Below the pieces are notes generated by a model. That model had not been told where the DNA came from, searched no databases, and worked only from the letters and a program-made list of their open reading frames with translations. From positions 1 to 5,430 of the forward strand of contig JBEKVE010000206.1 of the NCBI GenBank assembly GCA_049514335.1: 5,430 bases of DNA, written 5' to 3'. Both the position numbers and the translations under genes were made by a program. Positions 1 to 5,430 of this stretch are shown in pieces (position 1 is the stretch's first letter; each line of letters begins with the position of its first letter). Origin of the DNA: JBEKVE01 sp049514335. Lineage in GTDB: Bacteria > Actinomycetota > Acidimicrobiia > Acidimicrobiales > UBA8190.

Positions 1-1
1 G

Positions 2-283
2 GGCGACGTGCTCGACTCGGCCGAGGCGGTGTCGGCCACGGTCGACTCGGCGTCGCGCCTCGCCTACCGGGCGCTCGCCAACCCGGTGGTGAAGATCCTC
101 GCCTACGGCACCGGCGTGGGGAGCGCGGCGCGCCGCTTCTTCGGCCGTCACCCCGCAGCCGACGCGCCACGCGGCGCACCCTCGGGCAACGGGCACGGCC
201 CCGTCGCCCTGAGCGCGCCGAGCCCGGCGCGCCACCGCGCCGGCGCCATGCGGCGACGTCGCCGGGCCGGGGTCCGGCCATGA
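2..283 (+). CDS. DUF948-like membrane-associated protein, C-terminal end (partial at left edge)
   Basis: Only the last 93 codons are in the window; the reading frame is open to the left edge and ends in the TGA at 281-283. The first half reads as a helical segment (SAEAVSATVDSASRLAYRAL) followed by NPVVKILAYGTGVGSAARRFF. This resembles the C-terminal part of DUF948 proteins, which carry an N-terminal membrane helix and long helices and sit just upstream of alaS in many actinobacteria. The last 40 or so residues are Ala/Pro/Arg/Gly-rich, look disordered and end in a run of arginines, so they are probably not conserved. The stop overlaps the next start (ATGA, 280-283), which implies translational coupling. 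The function of the family is not established. The assignment rests on the short conserved stretch plus gene order, because the diagnostic N-terminal half lies outside the window. Confidence 0.7.
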   Translation, partial: GDVLDSAEAVSATVDSASRLAYRALANPVVKILAYGTGVGSAARRFFGRHPAADAPRGAPSGNGHGPVALSAPSPARHRAGAMRRRRRAGVRP

Positions 284-606
284 TGCGCCGTCCCCTGTGG
301 CTGGCGGCCGGAGCGGCGCTCGGCGCCGGGGGCACGCTGTGGACGCGTCGGCGCCTCGAGCGCCTGTCGCGGCGCGTCCGCCCGGCCTCGGTGGCCGGTG
401 ACATCGTGTCGATGGTGGACCGCACCCGGCGGGGCACGACCGACCGGGTCCGCGACGCCGTGGACGCCGGTCGGGCCGGGGCGCGCCGGCGCGAGGACGA
501 CCTGTGGCGCGACCTCGGCACGGCTGACAGCGGGGCCTGGGCGCAGCACGCCACACCGGCCGAGCACGCCCGGGGTCGCCCCGGGTACCACCGCCTGCCC
601 CGCTGA
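280..606 (+). CDS. small single-pass membrane protein, DUF6167-like
   Basis: This 108-residue protein has one hydrophobic N-terminal segment (about residues 5-21, PLWLAAGAALGAGGTLW). A strongly basic stretch (about 22-36, TRRRLERLSRR) follows directly. By the positive-inside rule the segment is a membrane anchor with the rest in the cytoplasm. Residues 40-80 look like an amphipathic, charged helix containing a RREDDLWRDLG motif, and the tail is polar and low in complexity. This layout, the size and the place between a DUF948-like gene and alaS match the small actinobacterial proteins annotated DUF6167, whose function is unknown. The match is from memory of the pattern and not from an alignment. 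The ATG at 280 overlaps the preceding stop; a second ATG at 283 is an equally possible start. There is only a weak G-rich ribosome-binding stretch (about 269-272), so coupling to the upstream gene is likely. Confidence 0.75.
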   Translation: MMRRPLWLAAGAALGAGGTLWTRRRLERLSRRVRPASVAGDIVSMVDRTRRGTTDRVRDAVDAGRAGARRREDDLWRDLGTADSGAWAQHATPAEHARGRPGYHRLPR

Positions 607-648
607 GCGGGGCGAATCCGCTGGCCGGAGGCGGTTTCCGCCGATGGC
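606..648 (+). other. two adjacent stem-loops in the gap before alaS
   Basis: AGCGG at 606-610 pairs with CCGCT at 618-622 across a 7-nt loop. GGCGG at 630-634 pairs with CCGCC at 638-642 across a TTT loop. The second stem can extend downward through a tandem G-A/A-G mismatch (628-629 with 643-644) to GCCG at 624-627 pairing with TGGC at 645-648. No U-run follows, so this is not a canonical intrinsic terminator. It could attenuate read-through from the upstream genes, or it could be a chance result of the GC-rich sequence. Confidence 0.3.
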
Positions 649-677
649 GGGCGCACGGGGGGCGCGGCCCTGACCGG

Positions 678-683
678 TAGGAT
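678..683 (+). promoter_or_regulatory. TAGGAT element: candidate -10 box or Shine-Dalgarno of alaS
   Basis: TAGGAT lies in the 84-nt gap before alaS. It fits the actinobacterial -10 pattern TANNNT and ends 7 nt before the A of the alaS ATG at 691. Transcription from it would start at or next to the start codon, giving a leaderless mRNA. No TTGACA-like -35 is visible around 655-660. Alternatively the AGGA at 679-682 with an 8-nt spacer could act as a weak Shine-Dalgarno site on a longer transcript. The sequence alone does not decide between these readings. Confidence 0.35.
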
Positions 684-690
684 CGCCGCG

Positions 691-3249
691 ATGGACGCCG
701 ACCAGCTCCGCGCTACCTTCACCGGCTTCTACGCGGCGCGCGGCCACGAGGTGGTGCCGTCGGCCAGCCTCATCCCCCACGACCCCACGGTGCTGTTCAC
801 CATCGCCGGCATGGTGCCGTTCAAGCCGTACTTCCTCGGTGAGGAGGCCGCCCCCTGGCCCCGGGCCACGTCGGTGCAGAAGTGCTTCCGCACCGTGGAC
901 ATCGACATCATCGGCACCACCCAGCGCCACTGCACGTTCTTCGAGATGCTCGGGAACTTCAGCTTCGGCGACTACTTCAAGGCCGACGCCATCCCCTTCG
1001 CCTGGGAGCTGCTCACCGAGGCCCTGGGCGTGGAGGCGGAGCGTCTGTGGGTCACGGTGCACGAGTCCGACGACGAGGCCGAGGAGATCTGGCGCGAGGC
1101 CACGGACGTGGACCCCGGGCGCGTCCAGCGGTTGGGGGCGGACAACTTCTGGCAGATGGGGGAGACCGGCCCGTGCGGCCCGTGCTCGGAGCTGTTCTAC
1201 GACCGCGGCCCGGAGTACGGCGCCGACGGCGGCCCCGCCTACGGCGGGGCGGAGCGCTTCGTCGAGATCTACAACCTCGTCTTCATGCAGTACAACCGGG
1301 TGGCCGACGGCACCCTGACGGACCTGCCCCGCAAGAGCATCGACACCGGCGCCGGCCTCGAGCGCAACCTCCCCATGCTCCAGGGCGTGGGGTCGTTGTT
1401 CGACACCGACGTGTTCCGTCCCATCCTGGCGGTGGCCGAGGAGCTGACCGGCGAGCGCTACGGGGCCGACGAGCACGCCGACGTGTCGCTGCGCATCCTG
1501 GCCGACCACGCCCGGGCCATGGCCATGGTGGTGGCCGACGGCGTGCTGCCCTCCAACGAGGGCCGGGGCTACGTGCTGCGACGCGTCATCCGCCGGGCCG
1601 TGCGGCGTGCCTTTCAGCTCGGGGTGCTCACGCCCATCACCCCCCGGCTGGTGGCGGCGGTGGCCGAGGTGCTCGGCTCGGCCCACCCCACCCTCGTCAC
1701 CGATCTGGACCGCATCCAGGAGACGGTGGAGCGCGAGGAGGGCGCCTTCCGGCGCACGCTCGACGCCGGCTCGCTCATCCTCGAAGAAGCGCTTCAGTCG
1801 GGAACCGGGCGGGTACCGGGCGACGTCGCCTTCCGGCTGCACGACACGCACGGCTTTCCCATCGAGCTGACCATGGAGATGGCGGCCGAGGCCGGCATCG
1901 AGGTCGACACCGAGGGGTTCGAGCGCGAGATGCAGGCCCAGCGCGAGCTGGCGCGCGCCGACGGCCGTCGCCGGCGCCAGCAGCTCGGGGAGGAGGCCAC
2001 CTACCGCCAGCTGCTCGACGCCTCGGGGCCGACGCGCTTCACCGGCTACGAGCACGACGAGGAGCCGGCCACGGTGCTGGCCGTGCTGGCCGGGGCGGAG
2101 AAGGGCACGGCCGAGGTCGTCCTCGACCGCACCCCCTTCTACGCCGAGTCCGGGGGCCAGGTGGGCGACACGGGTGTGATCACCACCGAGACGGGCCGGG
2201 CCCGGGTGCTCGACACCCAGGCCGTGCTGCCCGGCCTGGTGGTGCACCGGGCCACCGTCGAGGGCGAGCTGTTCCCGGGCCAGGAGGCCCTGGCCGTCAT
2301 CGACGGCGCACGGCGCGCCGCCACGCGCCGGCACCACACCGGCACGCACCTGTTGCACAGCGCCCTGCGCCGGGTGCTCGGCGACCACGTCCGCCAGCAG
2401 GGATCGCTGGTGGCGCCGGACCGCCTGCGCTTCGACTTCTCCCACCCCGAGGGGGTCCGTCCCGAGGAGCTGCGCGAGGTGGCCGATCTGGCCAACGCCG
2501 AGGTGCTCACCGACGCCGCCGTCGACGTGCTCGAGACGTCCAAGGCCGAGGCCGAGGCGCTCGGGGCGCTGGCCTTCTTCGGCGACAAGTACGGCGAGCG
2601 GGTGCGGGTGGTGCGGGCCGGGGCGCGCTCCACCGAGCTGTGCGGCGGGACCCACGTCGGTGCGCTCGGCATGATCGGCCCCATCACCATCGTGTCGGAG
2701 GGGTCCATCGGCTCCAACACCAGGCGCATCGAGGCGGTGGCGGGGGCGGGGGCGCTGTCGTTGCTCGAGGACGATCGCCGGGCGCTCGACGAGGCGGCCC
2801 GCCTGCTGCGGGTGGAGCCGGGCGGGGTCGTGGACGCCCTGCAGAAGGTGCTCGACCGCCAGCGACAAGCCGACAAGGAGCTGCAGCGCCTGCGCGGGGC
2901 GCGCCTCGAGGAGGACGCGGCGCGTCTGGCGCAGCTGGCCGACGACGGTGTGGTCGTACACCGCGAGGACGGCCTGTCGCCCGACCAGCTGCGCGACCTG
3001 GCCCAGGCCGTGCGCCGACGCGGGGCGCGCGTGGTGGTGGTGGTGGGGTCGCCCGACGGGGCCAAGGCGGCGGTGGCGGTGGCCTCGGGCGACGGGGCCG
3101 TCGACGCCGGGGCCACCGTGCGCCAGCTGGCGGCGGCGGTGGGCGGCGGGGGCGGGGGGTCGCCCGAGCTGGCCATGGCGGGCGGCTCCGACGTGGGGGG
3201 CATCGACGAGCTCGTGGTGCAGGCCCGCCACCTCCTCGCCCGCGGCTGA
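691..3249 (+). CDS. alaS: alanyl-tRNA synthetase (AlaRS)
   Basis: This cytoplasmic class II synthetase attaches alanine to tRNA-Ala and clears mischarged Ser- and Gly-tRNA-Ala. It has 852 residues, close to the 876 of E. coli. The aminoacylation core shows RHCTFFEMLGNFSFGDYFK (79-97), NFWQMGETGPCGPCSE (152-167) and class II motif 3 DTGAGLER (218-225). The tRNA-recognition region has PSNEGRGYVLRRVIRRAVR (287-305). The editing domain has PFYAESGGQVGDTG (482-495) and the four zinc ligands, His549 and His553 in HTGTH plus Cys651 and His655 in CGGTH, all present. A charged helix follows at about 690-748 (probable coiled-coil linker). The C-Ala domain (about 755-852) contains VVVVVGSPDG and a glycine-rich loop, 818-823, in which the usual lysine of GGKGGG is glycine. 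The ATG at 691 is the only start that gives the normal N-terminus. The frame is intact throughout, and ruvX starts 3 nt after the stop. Confidence 0.98.
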   Translation: MDADQLRATFTGFYAARGHEVVPSASLIPHDPTVLFTIAGMVPFKPYFLGEEAAPWPRATSVQKCFRTVDIDIIGTTQRHCTFFEMLGNFSFGDYFKADAIPFAWELLTEALGVEAERLWVTVHESDDEAEEIWREATDVDPGRVQRLGADNFWQMGETGPCGPCSELFYDRGPEYGADGGPAYGGAERFVEIYNLVFMQYNRVADGTLTDLPRKSIDTGAGLERNLPMLQGVGSLFDTDVFRPILAVAEELTGERYGADEHADVSLRILADHARAMAMVVADGVLPSNEGRGYVLRRVIRRAVRRAFQLGVLTPITPRLVAAVAEVLGSAHPTLVTDLDRIQETVEREEGAFRRTLDAGSLILEEALQSGTGRVPGDVAFRLHDTHGFPIELTMEMAAEAGIEVDTEGFEREMQAQRELARADGRRRRQQLGEEATYRQLLDASGPTRFTGYEHDEEPATVLAVLAGAEKGTAEVVLDRTPFYAESGGQVGDTGVITTETGRARVLDTQAVLPGLVVHRATVEGELFPGQEALAVIDGARRAATRRHHTGTHLLHSALRRVLGDHVRQQGSLVAPDRLRFDFSHPEGVRPEELREVADLANAEVLTDAAVDVLETSKAEAEALGALAFFGDKYGERVRVVRAGARSTELCGGTHVGALGMIGPITIVSEGSIGSNTRRIEAVAGAGALSLLEDDRRALDEAARLLRVEPGGVVDALQKVLDRQRQADKELQRLRGARLEEDAARLAQLADDGVVVHREDGLSPDQLRDLAQAVRRRGARVVVVVGSPDGAKAAVAVASGDGAVDAGATVRQLAAAVGGGGGGSPELAMAGGSDVGGIDELVVQARHLLARG
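3031..3045 (+). repeat. (GTG)5 trinucleotide run inside alaS
   Basis: Five perfect GTG codons in a row encode the valine strand of the C-Ala domain (about residues 781-785, leading into GSPDG). Such a run can slip in replication, but slippage by whole units keeps the frame and the strand is expected there, so this is most likely just codon bias. Confidence 0.6.
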
Positions 3250-3252
3250 CCG

Positions 3253-3690
3253 GTGCGGGTGGTGGGGATCGACCTGGGCGAGCGCCGCATCGGCGTGGCG
3301 GTGTCGGACGGCAACGGCACCCTGGCCTCGCCGTGGGCGACGATCGAGCGTGGCCCCGACCCCGAGGCCGACCGCCTGGCCATCGTGGCGGCCGTGGACG
3401 AGGTCGGGGCGCGACAGGTGGTGGTGGGCATGCCCCTCGGCCTGGACGGGCGCAAAGGCCGCGCCGCGCGCGCCGCCGAGGCGGAGACAGACGCCTTGCG
3501 GGCCCTGCTCGCATCCCGGGGGGTGGCGGTGGAGAGCTACGACGAGCGCCTCACCACCGTGAGCGCGGCGCGTTCTCTCACCGAGGCGGGCCACCGCGGC
3601 CCGCGCCAGCGCCGGCGAATCGACCAGGCGGCGGCGGCGGTGCTCCTCCAGGCGTGGCTCGACGCCCACCGGGGGGACCGCAGTGGCTGA
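3253..3690 (+). CDS. ruvX: RuvX/YqgF family putative pre-16S rRNA nuclease
   Basis: This is a 145-residue RNase H-fold protein of the YqgF/RuvX family, whose E. coli member takes part in 5'-end maturation of 16S rRNA. The family was earlier proposed as Holliday junction resolvases from its RuvC-like fold. All family blocks are visible: VVGIDLGERRIGVAVSD (3-19, with Asp7), VVVGMPLGLDGRKG (56-69), YDERLTTVSA (96-105, with Asp97/Glu98) and RRIDQAAAAVLLQAWLD (121-137, with Asp124). The acidic residues expected at the metal site are present, so it should be active. The start is a GTG, with later GTGs at 3259 and 3262; 3253 is preferred because it keeps the first strand whole. It lies 3 nt after the alaS stop in the same frame with no Shine-Dalgarno, which suggests termination-reinitiation from alaS. 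Its 3' end overlaps mltG by 8 nt. Confidence 0.96.
   Translation: MRVVGIDLGERRIGVAVSDGNGTLASPWATIERGPDPEADRLAIVAAVDEVGARQVVVGMPLGLDGRKGRAARAAEAETDALRALLASRGVAVESYDERLTTVSAARSLTEAGHRGPRQRRRIDQAAAAVLLQAWLDAHRGDRSG
3671..3677 (+). promoter_or_regulatory. G-rich ribosome-binding site for mltG
   Basis: Six G's and an A at 3671-3677 lie inside the ruvX 3' end, with a 5-nt spacer to the GTG at 3683. It can pair with the anti-Shine-Dalgarno using G-U wobble. It is the best ribosome-binding candidate near the start and supports GTG 3683. Confidence 0.4.
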
Positions 3691-4813
3691 CCCCGGTCCC
3701 CGGCCCCGCGGGGCCCGTGACGGTGGGCCGCGTCACAGCGGGCCTCGCCACAGCGGGACGCGGGCGGGCGGGACGCGAGCCGGCGGAGGGCGGGGCGCGC
3801 TGCGCCGCCACCCGGTACGCAGCGCCGTGGGGATGGTCGTGGTCGTGGTGGTGCTGTTCGTGGTGGCGGTGGCCCTGTGGGTCCAGGCGGAGGCGAATCC
3901 CGGGGCGCGGGGCCCGAGGACGATCGTGACGGTGGCGCCCGGCGCATCGCTCAGCGCCGTGACCGCCTCCCTGAGCAGGCAGCAGGTGGTGACCAGCTCG
4001 CTCGCCTTCCACCTCTTTCTGCTCGTGCACGGCTCGCCCGTGGTGCGCCCCGGCGGGTACTACCTGTATCGCAACGACAGCTTCGCCGACGTCCGGGCGA
4101 CGTTGGCGGCCGGGCCCGATGTCTACGACGTCACCGTGGTCCCCGGGTTGACCGCATCCGAGGTGGCGCAGCGCGTGGGGGAGGTGCCGGGCCACGACGG
4201 CTCGCACTTCCTGTCGGTGATCACCTCCGGTGCGGTGCGCTCGATCTACCAGCCGGCGGGGTCCACCAACATCGACGGGCTCCTCGGCACCGGTACCTAC
4301 GTGGTGGTGCCGGGCGAATCGGACACGACGCTGCTCGACCAGATGATCGGCCGCTTCGAGACGGTGGCGGGGCAGGTGGGCCTGACGAGCCGGGCGGCGG
4401 CGCTGGACGAGACGCCGTACCAGGCCATCACGGTCGCCTCCATCGTGCAGAAGGAGGGTGTGTACCAGGACAACATCGGCAAGGTGGCCCGTGTCATCGA
4501 CAACCGGCTGGAGAGGGGCATGAAGCTGCAGATGGACTCCACCGTGCTCTACGCCGAGCACCGCGACGGGGGAACCGTCACCGCCACCGACCTGGCACTG
4601 AACACCCCCTACAACACCTACCTGTACGCCGGGCTCACCCCCACGCCCATCTGCTTCCCCTCCGTGGCGTCGTTGCGCGCCGCCCTGGCGCCCACACCCG
4701 GCAATTGGCTGTACTTCGTGGTGGTGTCGAAGGACGGGACCGAGGCGTTCTCCGACACGCTCGCCGGCCAGCAGGCCAACGAGAACCTGGCGAAGAGCCG
4801 GGGACTGGGATAG
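3683..4813 (+). CDS. mltG: endolytic murein transglycosylase MltG (YceG-like)
   Basis: MltG is a membrane-anchored lytic transglycosylase that cuts nascent peptidoglycan strands and so sets glycan length. This copy has 376 residues (E. coli has 340). Residues 1-46 form a cytoplasmic Gly/Arg-rich tail with a tandem repeat, and 47-67 form a single membrane helix dominated by valine. A LysM-like region (about 80-145) is followed by VVPGLTASEVAQRVG (152-166). The catalytic domain has ASIVQKEG (252-259), NRLERGMKLQMDSTVLYA (274-291), YNTYLYAGLTPTPICFPS (310-327) and YFVVVSKDGTEAF (344-356). By comparison with E. coli MASIIEKE, the catalytic Glu218 matches Glu258 and is kept; only the first Glu of EKE is Gln. 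The GxHxF and EH positions near the C-terminus differ (GTEAF, GQQ). The GTG at 3683 is favoured because all later candidates fall within or beyond the membrane helix. It overlaps ruvX by 8 nt. Confidence 0.96.
   Translation: MADPGPRPRGARDGGPRHSGPRHSGTRAGGTRAGGGRGALRRHPVRSAVGMVVVVVVLFVVAVALWVQAEANPGARGPRTIVTVAPGASLSAVTASLSRQQVVTSSLAFHLFLLVHGSPVVRPGGYYLYRNDSFADVRATLAAGPDVYDVTVVPGLTASEVAQRVGEVPGHDGSHFLSVITSGAVRSIYQPAGSTNIDGLLGTGTYVVVPGESDTTLLDQMIGRFETVAGQVGLTSRAAALDETPYQAITVASIVQKEGVYQDNIGKVARVIDNRLERGMKLQMDSTVLYAEHRDGGTVTATDLALNTPYNTYLYAGLTPTPICFPSVASLRAALAPTPGNWLYFVVVSKDGTEAFSDTLAGQQANENLAKSRGLG
3725..3784 (+). repeat. four tandem 15-bp units encoding GPRHS, GPRHS, GTRAG, GTRAG
   Basis: Four direct units with an exact 15-nt period lie at 3725-3739, 3740-3754, 3755-3769 and 3770-3784. 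Each begins with GGG. The first pair differs at two bases and the second pair at two bases, and all four differences are silent. They encode residues 15-34 of MltG, in the cytoplasmic tail before the membrane helix. Confidence 0.85.
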
Positions 4814-4824
4814 CGGGGTCGTCC

Positions 4825-5430
4825 GTGGACGCACACAGCACACCAGGCGCCAGTGGCACGGGCGGCGCCGGCGCCGGACGACGATCGCCGCAGTGGCCCG
4901 GAGGCGGGTCGCGGGTGGTGGGGGTCATCGGCGATCCCATCGCCCATTCGCTGTCCCCCCTCCTGCACAACGCCGCCTTCGACGCCCTCGGTCTCGACTG
5001 GGTGTCGGTCGCCTTCCCCGTGCCCGCCGGCCACGCCGACGCCGCCCTGGTGGGCATGCGGGCCCTCGGCATCGCCGGGCTGTCGGTGACCATGCCCCAC
5101 AAGGAGCAGGCCTACCGGAGCGTGGACGACACCACCGACGTGGCCCGCCGTCTCCAGGCGGTCAACTGCGTGACGCGGCGCCCCGAGGACGGGGCGCTCG
5201 TGGGTGACTCCACCGACGGCGAGGGGTTCCTCGCCGCCCTGCGCCGCGGGGCCGGCTTCGACCCCGCCGGACGGCGCTGCCTGGTCATGGGGGCCGGCGG
5301 CGCGGCGCGCGCCATCGTGCTCGCCCTGGCCCAGGCGGGTGCGACGGAGGTGGCGGTGGTGAACCGCAGCGCCGACCGGGCCGAGGCCGCCGCCGCCCTG
5401 GCCGGCGCGGCCGGGCGGGTGGCGTCGCTG
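4825..5430 (+). CDS. aroE: shikimate dehydrogenase, N-terminal part (runs off right edge)
   Basis: AroE reduces 3-dehydroshikimate to shikimate with NADPH in the cytoplasmic shikimate pathway to aromatic amino acids. The 202 codons here cover the whole substrate domain and the start of the NADP domain; the end lies outside the window. Counting from GTG 4825, the motifs are GVIGDPIAHSLSP (33-45, shikimate-binding serines), GLSVTMPHKE (85-94, catalytic Lys93), QAVNCVTRR (111-119, Asn114) and GDSTDGEGF (127-135, Asp131, with Ser in place of the usual Asn of NTDG). The dinucleotide loop is GAGGAARA (156-163), followed by NRSADRA (180-186). Start choice: GTG 4825 lies 11 nt after mltG and keeps the SR residues that usually precede strand 1, but adds a 30-residue Gly-rich extension. 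GTG 4915 has a GGAGG upstream but gives a very short N-terminus. Family identity is secure and the start is not. Confidence 0.93.
   Translation, partial: MDAHSTPGASGTGGAGAGRRSPQWPGGGSRVVGVIGDPIAHSLSPLLHNAAFDALGLDWVSVAFPVPAGHADAALVGMRALGIAGLSVTMPHKEQAYRSVDDTTDVARRLQAVNCVTRRPEDGALVGDSTDGEGFLAALRRGAGFDPAGRRCLVMGAGGAARAIVLALAQAGATEVAVVNRSADRAEAAAALAGAAGRVASL
4900..4904 (+). promoter_or_regulatory. GGAGG: possible Shine-Dalgarno for an alternative aroE start
   Basis: A perfect GGAGG lies 10 nt before the in-frame GTG at 4915 and 13 nt before the GTG at 4918. If used, aroE would begin with MVGVIGDP and the 101 nt after mltG would be non-coding. It is the strongest Shine-Dalgarno-like sequence near any start in the window, but it may also be just Gly-Gly codons. 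Confidence 0.35.

Noticed and set aside
607..690. A T-box or other tRNA-sensing leader for alaS
   Set aside because: The gap is only 84 nt, too short for a T-box with its stems, and no T-box core sequence is visible.
3139..3161. A frameshift or sequencing error in the G-runs near the end of alaS
   Set aside because: The frame is continuous through the run, and the C-Ala motif SPELAMAGGSDVGGIDELV follows correctly to the stop, so the length is right.
148..3669. A 1173-codon open frame on the minus strand, antisense to alaS and ruvX
   Set aside because: Its codon third positions fall opposite the constrained positions of alaS and ruvX. The product is a low-complexity His/Arg/Gly/Ala string with no motif, and such long antisense frames are expected in very GC-rich genes where stops are rare.
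882..3929. A 1015-codon open frame on the plus strand overlapping alaS, ruvX and mltG
   Set aside because: It crosses three well-supported genes out of frame, and its translation is Arg/Gly/His-rich without any family motif. It is a composition artefact.
4436..4459. Loss of the MltG catalytic glutamate
   Set aside because: Counting through the E. coli protein places the catalytic Glu218 at the second Glu of EKE, which is kept here as Glu258. Only the first is changed.
4814..4824. A terminator between mltG and aroE
   Set aside because: There is no inverted repeat or T-run in the 11-nt gap, and co-transcription is more likely.
3578..4843. A 421-codon minus-strand frame opposite mltG
   Set aside because: No recognisable domain. 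The His/Gly/Val-rich product mirrors the mltG coding strand, and mltG itself has all its family motifs.
1..5430. Mobile elements, CRISPR arrays, tRNA or rRNA genes, phage or defence genes
   Set aside because: No terminal inverted repeats, spaced direct repeats, RNA-gene signatures or transposase, integrase or nuclease motifs beyond RuvX were seen on either strand. The window is an ordinary core region.

Overview
This window is a very GC-rich stretch (third codon positions almost all G or C) carrying one compact, plus-strand block of housekeeping genes. The order is a DUF948-like gene (3' end only), a small membrane-anchored protein, alaS, ruvX, mltG and aroE (5' part only). This order is the familiar Actinomycetota arrangement seen around alaS in Streptomyces and relatives. 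Together with the base composition it points to a high-GC actinobacterium, possibly Acidimicrobiia; that placement is inference.

Layout: positions 2-283 hold the C-terminal end of the DUF948-like protein, which overlaps the next gene through an ATGA junction. Positions 280-606 encode a 108-residue protein with one N-terminal membrane segment. Positions 607-690 are the only clear non-coding gap, holding two small hairpins and a TAGGAT element just before alaS that may be a -10 box or a Shine-Dalgarno site. Positions 691-3249 encode a full-length alanyl-tRNA synthetase with intact catalytic, editing and C-Ala regions. ruvX (3253-3690) follows after 3 nt in the same frame. mltG (3683-4813) overlaps ruvX by 8 nt. 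aroE begins at 4825, or less likely 4915, and runs off the right edge.

The genes do not form one pathway: they cover tRNA charging, 16S rRNA maturation, termination of nascent peptidoglycan strands and the shikimate pathway. Tight spacing and overlaps suggest co-transcription and translational coupling. I see no mobile element, CRISPR, RNA gene, phage gene or defence system, and no convincing undescribed system. The points worth a second look are small: a four-unit 15-bp tandem repeat in the cytoplasmic tail of MltG, the in-frame alaS/ruvX junction, the leaderless-or-SD question at alaS, and the aroE start.
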